From assembly GCA_047974375.1 (NCBI GenBank), contig JBKECF010000036.1, positions 7,131 through 71,130 of the forward strand: a stretch of 64,000 bases of DNA, written 5' to 3'. Positions 55,133 through 63,784 of this stretch are shown piece by piece. The DNA is from JBKECF01 sp047974375 (GTDB taxonomy: Bacteria > Bacillota > Clostridia > Lachnospirales > CAMZNU01). How positions within the stretch are numbered: position 1 is the first letter of the stretch; every line of letters starts with the position of its first letter. The notes under the pieces were generated by a model, which saw only the letters and a program-made list of their open reading frames with translations, did no database searches and had not been told where the DNA came from. The translations under genes and the position numbers were made by a program.

Positions 55133-55840
55133 ATGGTACGCATAGTGGATTTAGGTTTGGAATTATTGTACGAGGATACTTTTTTATTGCAACAAAAATT
55201 AGTTGCTTTGCGACAAGAAAAAAAAATAGATGATACACTACTATTTTTGGAGCATAAAAAAGTTATAACCATTGGTAATTCTGGTAATTCTTTAAATATT
55301 CTTTTGCCTAAGGATTATTTAGAGAAAAATGGTTTTGATGTAGCAAAGACCAATAGGGGTGGCGATGTTACATATCACGGGCCGGGGCAAATAGTAGGTT
55401 ATTTTATATTTAATATACGTAGTTATGGAAAAGGTGTAAGAGATTTTTTTTATAATTTGGAAGAAATATTTATTACTTTTTTAAAAGATTATTATAATGT
55501 AGACGCCTACAGAGATAGTAATTTCCCAGGTGTATGGGTTAATGGAAAAAAAATTACTGCTTTGGGCTGTGCAATAAAGAAGGGAATAAGCATGCATGGT
55601 TTTGGCTTTAATGTAAATACAGACCTAAATGATTTTAAGGTGATTAACCCTTGCGGAATTATTGATAAAGGAGTTACTTCTTTGGAAGAAGTAGCAGGCA
55701 GAAAGTTAAATATGGAGTTAGTAAAAAAACAGTTGAAGGTTTCTATTGGAAAAGTTTTCGATATTAATATAGTTGAAATTTCAAAAGAAGAATGGGAGAA
55801 GGAAATAGAAGAATGGAACGAAGAAAACCAAATTGGTTAA
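55133..55840 (+). CDS. lipB: Octanoyl-[acyl-carrier-protein] transferase
   Basis: 235 residues. 'DTLLFLEHKKVITIGNSGN', 'NRGGDVTYHGPGQIVGYFIFNI' and 'KITALGCAIKKGISMHGFGFNV' are the LipB blocks; the last contains the catalytic Cys and Lys. It moves octanoate from ACP to lipoyl domains. lipA overlaps its end. Confidence 0.95.
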   Translation: MVRIVDLGLELLYEDTFLLQQKLVALRQEKKIDDTLLFLEHKKVITIGNSGNSLNILLPKDYLEKNGFDVAKTNRGGDVTYHGPGQIVGYFIFNIRSYGKGVRDFFYNLEEIFITFLKDYYNVDAYRDSNFPGVWVNGKKITALGCAIKKGISMHGFGFNVNTDLNDFKVINPCGIIDKGVTSLEEVAGRKLNMELVKKQLKVSIGKVFDINIVEISKEEWEKEIEEWNEENQIG

Positions 55841-56679
55841 AAATAAAGTTTGAGGACCCAAGACATATAAATAAAGTAGAAAGGTTGCTTAAGGGTTTAT
55901 CTTTAAATACAGTATGTGACGAGGCGACATGTCCAAATAGGCTAGAGTGCTTCAGCAAAGGTACAGCTACTTTTATGATACTTGGAAGTGTATGTACTCG
56001 TAATTGTGGTTTTTGTGATGTGGCTACAGGAAAGCCAAATGTTGTAGATGTACAGGAGCCGATAAATTTAGCTAAGGCAACTAAGGAATTAAAATTAAGG
56101 CATGTAGTTATTACCTCGGTAACAAGGGATGACTTACCTGATGGTGGTGCAGAGCAATTTATAAAATGCATTGATGAAGTAAGAAAGTTAAATAAAGGAA
56201 CGTCTATAGAGGTTCTTATTCCTGATTTAAGGGGGAATGAGGAAGCTTTAGCAAAAATAGTTTTGGCAGCTCCGGAAATTATTAATCATAATGTTGAAAT
56301 GGTTCCTAGGTTGTACAAAGATATAAGGCCTATGGCTGACTACAAACAATCTTTAAAGGTTTTAGAAAATGTAAAAAAAATGAATCCTAAAATTTTTACA
56401 AAGTCTGGTATTATGTTGGGTTTAGGCGAAAAAGAAGAAGAAGTTGTAGAACTTTTTGAAGATTTAAGACGTATTGACTGCGATTTTTTAACAGTAGGTC
56501 AGTACCTGCAGCCTTCAAAGGATCATCATTCAGTTGTTGAGTATGTTCATCCAGATGTATTTAAACATTATGAAGAAATTGCATATGAACTGAATTTTAA
56601 ACATGTAGCCTCAGGGCCTTTTGTGAGAAGTTCATATAATGCGGAAAAAACAAAAAGCTTACTAAGTGCAGAAAAATAA
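55813..56679 (+). CDS. lipA: Lipoyl synthase
   Basis: About 288 residues from the ATG at 55813 (AAGGA nine bases upstream). An ATG at 55792 would add seven residues and cannot be excluded. Auxiliary cluster motif 'CDEATCPNRLEC' and radical SAM motif 'CTRNCGFCDVATGKP' are complete, and the late 'RSSYNAEK' Arg-Ser-Ser that binds the auxiliary cluster is present. It inserts sulfur to make lipoate. It overlaps lipB, so the two are translated together. Confidence 0.95.
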   Translation: MERRKPNWLKIKFEDPRHINKVERLLKGLSLNTVCDEATCPNRLECFSKGTATFMILGSVCTRNCGFCDVATGKPNVVDVQEPINLAKATKELKLRHVVITSVTRDDLPDGGAEQFIKCIDEVRKLNKGTSIEVLIPDLRGNEEALAKIVLAAPEIINHNVEMVPRLYKDIRPMADYKQSLKVLENVKKMNPKIFTKSGIMLGLGEKEEEVVELFEDLRRIDCDFLTVGQYLQPSKDHHSVVEYVHPDVFKHYEEIAYELNFKHVASGPFVRSSYNAEKTKSLLSAEK

Positions 56680-56691
56680 AATTTAGAAGAT

Positions 56692-56746
56692 AATCGTTGT
56701 ATAGTAAAGGGCAGTTAATGTCAATTGCTATAGCAACGATTTTTTT
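56692..56746 (+). terminator. Terminator after lipA
   Basis: AATCGTTG pairs with CAACGATT (extended by TATAG/CTATA with a bulge) and a run of seven Ts. Confidence 0.75.
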
Positions 56747-56756
56747 ATTAGATTAA

Positions 56757-57051
56757 TCGGTAAAAATTAGACCACAACCTCAATGCTGGTATCTAAATTT
56801 TGCTTTCGGCAAAACCAAACACTGTGTGTTTGGCAGCTGTTCACTGCTGTTTTATTCTGGATTTTTGTTTCGCAAAAACCAAGTGCTACGCATTTGTCTG
56901 GTCGGAAGTTACACTTCCTGCTCTGGTCATAAAGCTCTGCTTTATTGCTCGAGTAAGCAGGCAACTCGACTATGCAACCAAGTATGCAACCAACTCGGTT
57001 ATGCGACGAATCCTGGGGTACAAGCCCCGCTGACGGATAGGTCTATTGACT
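56757..57051 (+). repeat. Dispersed structured repeat, copy R8, with a long mini-hairpin array
   Basis: The longest copy, 295 bases, from TCGGTAAAAATTAGACC to GGTCTATTGACT. Inside lie at least seven short palindromes: TTTTGC-TTTCG-GCAAAA region, AAACAC-TGT-GTGTTT, CAGC..GCTG, TTTTTG-TTTCG-CAAAAA, then CTGGTC-GGAAGT-TAC-ACTTCC-TGCT, CTGGTC-ATAAAGC-TCT-GCTTTAT-TGCT, followed by the same CGAGTAAGCAGGCAACTCG and CAACTCGGTTATGCG segments as R7. Open frames through it are fortuitous. Confidence 0.88.
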
Positions 57052-57152
57052 AAATTTAAAATGCTAAATTAAAAATCTTGCTTGTATTAAAAATTAATAG
57101 TATTATAAAAATGAAAACACATGTATAAAAAAACTAAATAGGAAGTGATTTA

Positions 57153-58586
57153 ATGAAAGATTTGAAAGTATTAATTGTTTCACCGGAAGTTACTCCATAT
57201 GCAAAAAGTGGTGGGTTGGGTGACGTAGTTGGTTCCCTTCCAAAGGCGCTTAATAATAAGAATATAGATGCTAGAGTAGTATTTCCAAAGTATAGGAAAG
57301 TTGTAAAAGAGAATTTCAACAGTTTGAAATATTTTGGGGAATGTAATATAAGATTGGGTTGGCGACGTCAAATTGCGTCTGTATACGGCTTTAATGATGG
57401 GTTCCCTGGATACTTTATTGAAAATGATTTTTATTTTGGTAGAAATAATTTTTATGGACATAATGATGATTATGAAAGATTTGCTTTTTTTACAAAGGCA
57501 GCTATAGAGTGCTTGCATGTTATTGATTTCCAACCGGATATTATACATTTTAATGACTGGCAAACGGGACTAGGCTCTATTTATTTAAAGGATATGTATA
57601 GCAAGTTTACATTTTATAGTAAAATAAAAACAGTCTATACAATTCATAACTTGCAATACCAAGGGGTATTTGGTAAGGAGACTTTAGGTGATATAGACTT
57701 AAATTATAATTATGGTAATTTGGATAAATTGGAATTTTTTAACTCTATAAATTATATGAAGGGTGGAATTCAATATGCCGATGCCATAACTACTGTAAGC
57801 GATACTTATTCTAATGAAATCCAACGTCCAGAGTTTGGGTACCATTTAGATGGTTTGTTGCGTTCGCGAAAAAATGATGTTTATGGAATTGTTAATGGAA
57901 TAGATGTAGATTTTTATAATCCTAAAACTAGCAAGTTCCTTTGGAAAAACTATGATATAAATACATTAGATTTAAAAAAGCAAAATAAAAAAGAATTGCA
58001 AAAACAACTAGGTTTACCTGAGGTGGATGTACCTATGATTAGCATTGTTTCTAGACTGGCTTCTCAAAAAGGTTTGGATATACTAGGCAATGCCCTAGGT
58101 GAATTACTAAAGCGTGACATACAATTTGTTGTACTTGGTACAGGAGAGGGTGTATACGAAAATATGTTTTATGAATTTCACCATGCCTATCCTAATAAAG
58201 TTTCAGCGAATATTTTATTTTCAGAGGACCTTGCCAATAAAATATATGCTGGTTCAGATTTGTTTTTAATGCCATCTTTATTTGAACCTTGTGGACTTGG
58301 GCAAATGATTGCAATGAGCTACGGTACAGTGCCTATAGTACGAGCTACTGGAGGTTTAGAGGATACAGTTATTCACAACAATAGAGATGAAACTAATGGA
58401 ACAGGATTTAAGTTTAAAGACTATGATAGTAATGCTATTACATGGGCTGTTGACGAGGCAATACATGCCTATTACAGAGATGATTTTAATTGCATAATAA
58501 AAAATGCCATGAAACAAGATTTTTCTTGGGATAAATCTGCTGAAAAATATAAGGAGCTATACTTGAAAATAGCAAACAAGGAGTAA
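57153..58586 (+). CDS. glgA: Glycogen synthase (ADP-glucose type)
   Basis: 477 residues, GT5. The N-terminal 'EVTPYAKSGGLGDVVGSLPKAL' holds the ADP-glucose-binding KxGGL motif. 'HFNDWQTGLGSIYLK', 'TIHNLQYQGVF', 'GIVNGIDVDFYNP', 'SRLASQKGLDIL' and 'PSLFEPCGLGQMIAMSYGTVPIVRATGGLEDTV' complete the fold. It extends alpha-1,4-glucan in the cytosol. No glgB, C, D or P are adjacent. The next gene starts 4 bases later. Confidence 0.96.
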   Translation: MKDLKVLIVSPEVTPYAKSGGLGDVVGSLPKALNNKNIDARVVFPKYRKVVKENFNSLKYFGECNIRLGWRRQIASVYGFNDGFPGYFIENDFYFGRNNFYGHNDDYERFAFFTKAAIECLHVIDFQPDIIHFNDWQTGLGSIYLKDMYSKFTFYSKIKTVYTIHNLQYQGVFGKETLGDIDLNYNYGNLDKLEFFNSINYMKGGIQYADAITTVSDTYSNEIQRPEFGYHLDGLLRSRKNDVYGIVNGIDVDFYNPKTSKFLWKNYDINTLDLKKQNKKELQKQLGLPEVDVPMISIVSRLASQKGLDILGNALGELLKRDIQFVVLGTGEGVYENMFYEFHHAYPNKVSANILFSEDLANKIYAGSDLFLMPSLFEPCGLGQMIAMSYGTVPIVRATGGLEDTVIHNNRDETNGTGFKFKDYDSNAITWAVDEAIHAYYRDDFNCIIKNAMKQDFSWDKSAEKYKELYLKIANKE

Positions 58587-58589
58587 AAA

Positions 58590-59153
58590 ATGAAAAAAAT
58601 CTTAACTATAATGATTGGTGTTTTAGTTTTTACACTAGTTACATATACTGTTTATGGTACGCCAGGTGATGAAAAGGATCCACTAGTTTCAAAAAGCTAT
58701 GTCGATGATTTAATTGAGAATATTAAAAATGAAATTAAAAGTGGTAACAATGATTCGTCTGGTAATGTAGATGAGGAAAAAATAGTTAAAGAGGTAATGG
58801 AACAAATAGAATTAGTTTATGGTGATACTTTAGGCGGTAACGGAAGCAACCAAAGTGGTAACCAAAGCAGTTCAGATCAAAAAAGTTCAACTTATAAGCC
58901 TTTAGAAGTAAAGCAAGGGCAAACTTTATATGGTGGCGAAGGGTCAGAAATAATACTTAGAAGTGGCACAGGAAAAACTTATATAACGGCTGTAGAGGGT
59001 ATTTCAAATATAACAACAGGGGAGAATTATGCAAGCGGTGTAGAAGTACCTACAAATAACTTACTTATAGTACCGAGAAGTGATGGTAGAGGAATATCAG
59101 TTACTTCGGATGTCGCATGGTTTTTAGTACGTGGGGACTATAGTATTAAGTAA
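58590..59153 (+). CDS. Secreted hypothetical protein, glgA-linked
   Basis: 187 residues: signal peptide (MKKILTIMIGVLVFTLVTYTVYG), then 'TPGDEKDPLVSKSYVDDLIENIKNEIK', a helical stretch, a Gly/Ser/Asn/Gln-rich linker near 95-112, and a compact beta-rich end ('PLEVKQGQTLYGGEGSEIILRSGTGKTYIT', 'LLIVPRSDGRGISVTSDVAWFLVRGDYSI'). The end pattern is known from many clostridial 'hypothetical' wall proteins. I cannot assign a function. It is probably co-transcribed with glgA; a terminator follows. Confidence 0.8.
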   Translation: MKKILTIMIGVLVFTLVTYTVYGTPGDEKDPLVSKSYVDDLIENIKNEIKSGNNDSSGNVDEEKIVKEVMEQIELVYGDTLGGNGSNQSGNQSSSDQKSSTYKPLEVKQGQTLYGGEGSEIILRSGTGKTYITAVEGISNITTGENYASGVEVPTNNLLIVPRSDGRGISVTSDVAWFLVRGDYSIK

Positions 59154-59174
59154 ATACAGACATAAAAGTAAATG

Positions 59175-59220
59175 GAGTTTTTGCGAAGCGCAAAGTAAGT
59201 TTCGCAAAAACTCTTTTTTT
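59175..59220 (+). terminator. Rho-independent terminator
   Basis: GAGTTTTTGCGAA pairs perfectly with TTCGCAAAAACTC, then seven Ts. Confidence 0.92.
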
Positions 59221-59240
59221 ATGCAATTAGAAAGGAAAAA

Positions 59241-59966
59241 ATGAAAACTAAAATTTTAAATATTAATTTTGATCTTGTAAAAAGGCAAGAGGCTTTAGAA
59301 AGGCTTTTGCATTTTTTAAAGGGTGATTCGCCAAAACTTTTGTTTACACCTAATCCGGAAATGGTTATGAGGAGTAGGGATGATAGGGAATTTGAAAAAA
59401 TATTAAATAGTGGCGACTTAGTTGTGCCAGATGGTATAGGTATAGTTTATGCATCAAAATTAAACAAAAATAAAATAGAGGAAAGAGTGGCAGGCTGCGA
59501 TTTAATTATGGAGTTGCTTAAGTCGCCTGTGAAGAAAACTGTATATTTATTAGGAAGTAAAGAGGAAAATGTAAAACTTGCCGCTAGTAATATTGAAAAA
59601 AAATTAAACGCTAGGGTAGTGGGTTATAGAAATGGTTTTTTTCAACAAGAAGAGGAGGAGGCTATAGTAAATGCTATAGGGCAGTTGAATGCAGATATTA
59701 TTTTAATTGGCCTTGGCATGGTAAAGCAAGAAACTTTTGCTTATAAATATAAGGAGCAGTTGAATTGTAAAATTATTGCCTGTGTAGGTGGTACAATTGA
59801 TGTTTTATCAGAAAATGTTAAAAGGGCTCCTAAAGTATTTATTAGATTAAATTTAGAATGGTTTTATAGACTGCTTTGTGACCCAAGACGAATTTTAAGA
59901 ATGATACAACTTCCTATTTTTGCAGCTGTTGTTGTGAAAGAAAAATTAGGGAGGAAAGATGCGTAA
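59241..59966 (+). CDS. WecG/TagA/CpsF family glycosyltransferase
   Basis: 241 residues, GT26: 'LFTPNPEMVMRSRDDREFEKILNSGDLVVPDGIGIVYAS', 'ERVAGCDLIMELL', 'VYLLGSKEENVKLAA', 'DIILIGLGMVKQETFAYKYK' and 'GCIGGTIDVL-type' blocks, with a C-terminal 'RAPKVFIRLNLEWFYRLLCDPRRI'. The family adds N-acetylmannosamine (TagA) or similar sugars to lipid-linked GlcNAc in teichoic acid or polysaccharide synthesis at the inner membrane face. It overlaps the YitT gene by 8 bases. Confidence 0.93.
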   Translation: MKTKILNINFDLVKRQEALERLLHFLKGDSPKLLFTPNPEMVMRSRDDREFEKILNSGDLVVPDGIGIVYASKLNKNKIEERVAGCDLIMELLKSPVKKTVYLLGSKEENVKLAASNIEKKLNARVVGYRNGFFQQEEEEAIVNAIGQLNADIILIGLGMVKQETFAYKYKEQLNCKIIACVGGTIDVLSENVKRAPKVFIRLNLEWFYRLLCDPRRILRMIQLPIFAAVVVKEKLGRKDA

Positions 59967-60801
59967 AAATATTATACTTATTTTATTGGGTTGTTTATCC
60001 TATTCAATTGGATTAAATGTATTTTATCTTCCAAGTAATCTTGTTACAGGAGGCTTTTCAGGGTTATCCATTATAATAACTAGGGTTTTTATGGATGTTT
60101 TTGGTGTTAATCTGCCTTTATGGTTTTTAAATTTAGTTTTAAACTTACCTTTTTTTGTATTAGGATTTTATAAGATTGGTGGAAAGTTTATGCTTAGGTC
60201 GTTGTTTGCAACCGTTAGTCTGTCGGCTTTTTTACTTATTACCCAAGTTATACCACCTATTGAAATAGACTATATACTGTCTAGTATTTTTGGTGGGCTG
60301 TTTTGTGGACTTGGTTTGGGCTTAGTTTTTCGCACAGTTACTACAACAGGGGGTACGGACTTAGTTGCATCTTTAATTCGAACAACTTTTTTTACGCATG
60401 TTTCTCTTGCTAGATTATTAATGGTACTAGATAGTATAATAGTTGCTATGGGTATGTTTGTATTTGGACCTCTTAACACTATGTACGCTATTATAGCTAT
60501 ATTTACTACTACAAAAGTAATTGATAATGTTTTAGAGGGAATGAATTTCGCAAAGGCGGCTATTATTATTTCAGATAAAACAAAGGAGATAAACGATACT
60601 ATACTAGCAGATTTAGACAGAGGTGTAACAGGCTTGTATAGTAAGGGTATGTATAATAATATAGATAGACTAACTTTATTAACAGTAGTATCTAACAAAG
60701 AATTAGTAAAATTAAAGTTGCTAATAAGAAAAATTGACAAAAATGCATTTGTAATAGTTGCAGACGTAAGGGAAGTCCTTGGCGAAGGGTTTACTTTATA
60801 A
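59959..60801 (+). CDS. YitT family membrane protein
   Basis: 280 residues. Five or six membrane helices ('NIILILLGCLSYSIGLNVFYLPSNLVTGGFSGLSIII', 'GGLFCGLGLGLVFRTVTTTGGTDLVA', 'RLLMVLDSIIVAMGMFVFG') and a C-terminal cytosolic DUF2179 domain ('AAIIISDKTKEINDTILADLDRGVTGLYSKGMY', 'LLIRKIDKNAFVIVADVREVLGEGF'). It is a common Firmicute membrane protein of unknown transport role. GGGAGG precedes the ATG within the previous gene. Confidence 0.92.
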   Translation: MRKNIILILLGCLSYSIGLNVFYLPSNLVTGGFSGLSIIITRVFMDVFGVNLPLWFLNLVLNLPFFVLGFYKIGGKFMLRSLFATVSLSAFLLITQVIPPIEIDYILSSIFGGLFCGLGLGLVFRTVTTTGGTDLVASLIRTTFFTHVSLARLLMVLDSIIVAMGMFVFGPLNTMYAIIAIFTTTKVIDNVLEGMNFAKAAIIISDKTKEINDTILADLDRGVTGLYSKGMYNNIDRLTLLTVVSNKELVKLKLLIRKIDKNAFVIVADVREVLGEGFTL

Positions 60802-61344
60802 GAATTATGTGTATTTTCACTAAAGAAAATAAAATTAAAAGTAAATAAAATTACTAGGTGTTTTTTACGTATTTAATGGCATATGAAATGATTTTTTATT
60901 ATTTTAGAAAAATACAACTGTGTAAATTAATATATTTATATATATATGTTTATAAATTAGGTTGAATTTATACTATAAATTATTTTATTGATACTGTATT
61001 TGCTATATTTTATAGCTTAAAAAAAACTCTTATTTTATAGACAAAACTGACAAAAGTAATCTTTTTATTTTGTTTAAATGTCCACTAGCTCTAAAGAGTA
61101 AAATAAGTTATTATTTAAACATGATTTATATACTCACTTATAGGAGTAGTGCGATAGCTTTTTATAGAGCTATTTCCTAGGGTAAAGTATGTTCAGTATT
61201 ATATGTATTTATTGTTTGTGCTACTTTCAAAAGGAAGTATAGGGCATAATATTTATCTGCATTTACTTTGTATTGGTAAATAAAGGACATATATACGAAT
61301 TAAAAACGGAGCGTGAAGCTCGCACTTTCTAAGGAGGCTTTAAA
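60802..61344 (+). promoter_or_regulatory. Long leader region upstream of the MsmK-type ATPase gene
   Basis: 543 bases without a gene. Visible structures: a hairpin ATAGCT/AGCTAT near 61153-61176, an inverted repeat ATTTAC-9-GTAAAT at 61261-61281 that could be an operator, and a small GAGC/GCTC hairpin near 61310, just before the AAGGAGG ribosome site. The length suggests a long 5' untranslated region or complex control, but no known riboswitch was recognised. Confidence 0.4.
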
Positions 61345-62457
61345 ATGGCAGAGTTAAGAATGAAGGATATAGTAAAAAGATATCCAAATGGTTTTGTTGC
61401 AGTGCAAGAGTTTAATCTTGATATTGCAGATAAAGAGTTTATTATATTTGTAGGTCCATCTGGCTGTGGTAAATCTACTACTTTACGTATGATTGCTGGT
61501 CTTGAAGAAATTTCTGATGGAGAGTTATATATTGGCGACAAATTAATGAATGATGTTGCACCTAAGGATAGAGATATAGCAATGGTTTTCCAAAACTATG
61601 CATTGTATCCTCACATGACTGTTTATGACAATATGGCTTTTGGTTTAAAATTACGTAAAACTCCAAAAGATGAAATAGAACAAAGAGTTACTGAAGCTGC
61701 TAAAATTTTGGATATTGAACACTTATTAAGCAGAAAGCCTAAGGCTTTATCTGGTGGTCAAAGACAAAGGGTTGCGATGGGTCGTGCTATAGTGCGTGAA
61801 CCTAAAGTTTTCCTTATGGACGAACCTTTATCTAACTTAGATGCAAAACTTAGAGTACAAATGCGTACTGAAATTTCAAAATTACACCAAAGACTAGAAA
61901 CTACATTTATTTATGTTACTCATGATCAAACTGAGGCCATGACATTAGGTACACGTATTGTAGTTTTAAAAGATGGAATTATTCAACAAGTGGATTCACC
62001 ATCTAATTTATATTATAAACCACAAAATCTTTTTGTAGCAGGATTTATTGGTTCTCCGCAAATGAACTTTATTACTTGTGGTGTTACTGAGGAAAGTGGT
62101 GCATTATACTTAAACTTTGAAGGATATAAACTTAAAGTTCCCGAGAATAAAGTTGCATCATTAAAAGATGGTGGCTATATTGATAAAGAAGTTATTATGG
62201 GCGTTAGACCAGAAAATTTACATGATGAGCCACAAGTTATTTCTACTTTCCCAGATAGTGTTGTTGAGTCTAATGTAGAAGTTACTGAAATGCTTGGTGC
62301 CGAAGTATTCCTATACTTAAAAATCGGTCCAAACAACTTAGTAGCAAGAGTAGACCCAAGAAGTACAGCAGCAGCAGGCGATAAAATAAAACTTGCTATA
62401 GATGTAAATAGAATTCATTTCTTCGATAAAGATACTGAAAAAACAATAAGCAACTAA
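61345..62457 (+). CDS. Carbohydrate ABC transporter ATP-binding protein, MsmK/UgpC type
   Basis: 370 residues. Walker A 'GPSGCGKSTTLRMIAGLE', Q-loop 'MVFQNYALYPHMTVYDNM', signature 'LSGGQRQRVAMGRAIVREPKVFLMDEPLSNLDAKLR', H-loop 'VTHDQTEAMTLG', and a C-terminal TOBE domain ('VNRIHFFDKDTEK', 'MGVRPENLHDE'). It is a single gene without permeases. In Firmicutes such an ATPase is often shared by several CUT1 sugar transporters, and the sulfatase-linked transporter at 26174-29236 has no ATPase of its own. Confidence 0.95.
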   Translation: MAELRMKDIVKRYPNGFVAVQEFNLDIADKEFIIFVGPSGCGKSTTLRMIAGLEEISDGELYIGDKLMNDVAPKDRDIAMVFQNYALYPHMTVYDNMAFGLKLRKTPKDEIEQRVTEAAKILDIEHLLSRKPKALSGGQRQRVAMGRAIVREPKVFLMDEPLSNLDAKLRVQMRTEISKLHQRLETTFIYVTHDQTEAMTLGTRIVVLKDGIIQQVDSPSNLYYKPQNLFVAGFIGSPQMNFITCGVTEESGALYLNFEGYKLKVPENKVASLKDGGYIDKEVIMGVRPENLHDEPQVISTFPDSVVESNVEVTEMLGAEVFLYLKIGPNNLVARVDPRSTAAAGDKIKLAIDVNRIHFFDKDTEKTISN

Positions 62458-62465
62458 CATATAAT

Positions 62466-62508
62466 AAAAAAATCTATTATCAGGTATTAGGTGATAATAG
62501 ATTTTTTT
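62466..62508. terminator. Bidirectional terminator
   Basis: AAAAAAATCTATTATCA pairs with TGATAATAGATTTTTTT around a 9-base loop, between the ATPase gene and the convergent small membrane gene. Confidence 0.9.
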
Positions 62509-62509
62509 G

Positions 62510-62713
62510 TTATTTAATTTCACTGTTCTTGCAAAATTTGATAATATTAACTAAAATACTTAATGCTAAAATAAGTGCTAATACCGAGAGAAGTTTATGA
62601 CTAATTATGCATTTTTGTATAGTACTTGTGCCATACAGTGCGTTTTTAAATATACTAAGACACGTAGTAATCAATGCTAATGTATAACCTATATTGCTAA
62701 TTATAAATTTCAT
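62510..62713 (-). CDS. Small membrane protein, putative bacteriocin immunity protein
   Basis: 67 residues with two membrane helices ('ISNIGYTLALITTCLSIF' and 'LLSVLALILALSILVNII') and a basic tail. Its ATG directly follows the stop codon of the bacteriocin-like frame (TAA ATG). Small two-helix proteins in that position are usually immunity proteins. The assignment is by context only. Confidence 0.6.
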   Translation of the reverse strand: MKFIISNIGYTLALITTCLSIFKNALYGTSTIQKCIISHKLLSVLALILALSILVNIIKFCKNSEIK

Positions 62714-62901
62714 TTACTCCGTCCATTCTGAAATATCATAAATAATCATTGACGCACCAGCAATGCATCCTGGTACGCCGCCAGCTGTCGCCGCAACAAC
62801 GCCTGCGATTATGCTAAGCCCGCCTTTAAGTTTGTTACCGCCATCAATAGCAATCATTTCTTCGTAATTTAGTTCATTAAGTTTATAAGTTTAATATTCA
62901 T
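62714..62901 (-). pseudogene. Double-glycine bacteriocin precursor, frameshifted in the leader
   Basis: An ATG at 62901 has GGAGG 9 bases upstream, but the frame stops after ten codons. From codon 4 a frame shifted by one reads 'TYKLNELNYEEMIAIDGG', a textbook double-glycine leader, followed by a mature peptide of 40 residues with many Gly ('NKLKGGLSIIAGVVAATAGG...', GxxxG-like, one Cys) to TAA at 62714-62716. Adding one A to the ATTAAA after codon 3 gives M-N-I-K-T-Y-K-L-N-E-L and joins start to leader. So a single base seems lost, unless it is a sequencing error. Confidence 0.75.
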
Positions 62902-63352
62902 TATTGTACCTCCTATAACAAATAGAATAAAAAGTTATATATTAAATTATATGTAGTAAACATATATAATCTATGCTTAAACAATGAAAATACATATAAA
63001 TCTAAACAAAATAAGGTCCATAGACACGTAAAATATATTTGTTATGGTATTAGGGTTATTATATTTAATGCAATTAATCCGACGAATGTCTATATAAGTA
63101 AAACCCATCCATGGACTTATTAATTGGTTTGGATTTTTTAAGTTAGTAATATACTAGAGCCTATCTCAATTATTCCACAACAAAAAAAGTGCAAATAAAT
63201 TTAGATTAAAATGACTACATATTATGCTCCTTTTAATATTGGTATTCCCTAGAGTTATTTCATGTGCATAGTATGGCTTCTAGGAGTGTGTTAAGGTTTG
63301 CTATTTATTTTTACTTTAATAAATTGTTGTATTTTAAAACAAATTTATTATT
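62902..63352. other. Intergenic region, no gene seen
   Basis: 450 AT-rich bases between the exporter remnant and the bacteriocin frame. Only the ribosome site and presumably the promoter of the bacteriocin gene are expected here. No further coding remnant or repeat copy was found. Confidence 0.5.
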
Positions 63353-63784
63353 TTAGTCGATTTTTAAATCTATAATATTTATTTTATCTAAAAACCAAAG
63401 TAATATTTTTTCTTTATTTTTTACAAAGTTACCTTCAACTGCCATACCTACCATTAATTCTTTTTCTTCGCCGCTATAACTTTGAATGGCTTTTTCTGTA
63501 ATAGAGTCAAGATTGCTTGTAGCTTCATCTAGTATTAATATATCTGGCTTCTTCAACATAGCTCTAGCTATTGCTAGACGTTGTCTTTGTCCACTAGATA
63601 AGTTACTCCAATTTTCCTCTAATTTTGTATTGTATCTTAATGGCATTTCGTTTATGAAATCGTGTGCCTTTGATAGTTTACATACTTCTATAATATCTTC
63701 CATTACTAGATATTCTTGCCCGTACCTTAGGTTCTCAAGTATTGTTCCGCTAAATAAAAAAGTTTCTTGCTGTGTATTTGTCAA
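63353..63784 (-). pseudogene. Bacteriocin exporter remnant: ABC ATPase fragment fused to an HlyD-type C-terminus
   Basis: 143 codons from a TTG at 63784. Residues 1-98 are the middle of an ABC exporter nucleotide-binding domain: 'QQETFLFSGTILENLRYG' (Q-loop side), signature LSSGQRQRLAIARAML, Walker B 'PDILILDEATSNLDSITEKAIQ'. Walker A and the membrane part are missing at the 5' end and the H-loop at the 3' end. The frame then passes into 'YSGEEKELMVGMAVEGNFVKNKEKILLWFLDKI', which looks like the end of a HlyD-type secretion accessory protein. An internal deletion has joined two export genes. It cannot work. Confidence 0.7.

Noticed and set aside
54921..57051. CRISPR-like array in R7/R8
   Set aside because: Linkers are only 4-6 bases, units are 25-27 bases and self-complementary, and no cas genes are present; not a CRISPR.
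56800..57053. Two overlapping plus-strand frames of 75-77 codons and one minus-strand frame
   Set aside because: They lie wholly inside the hairpin array of R8 and change frame with the palindromes; no ribosome site or family pattern.
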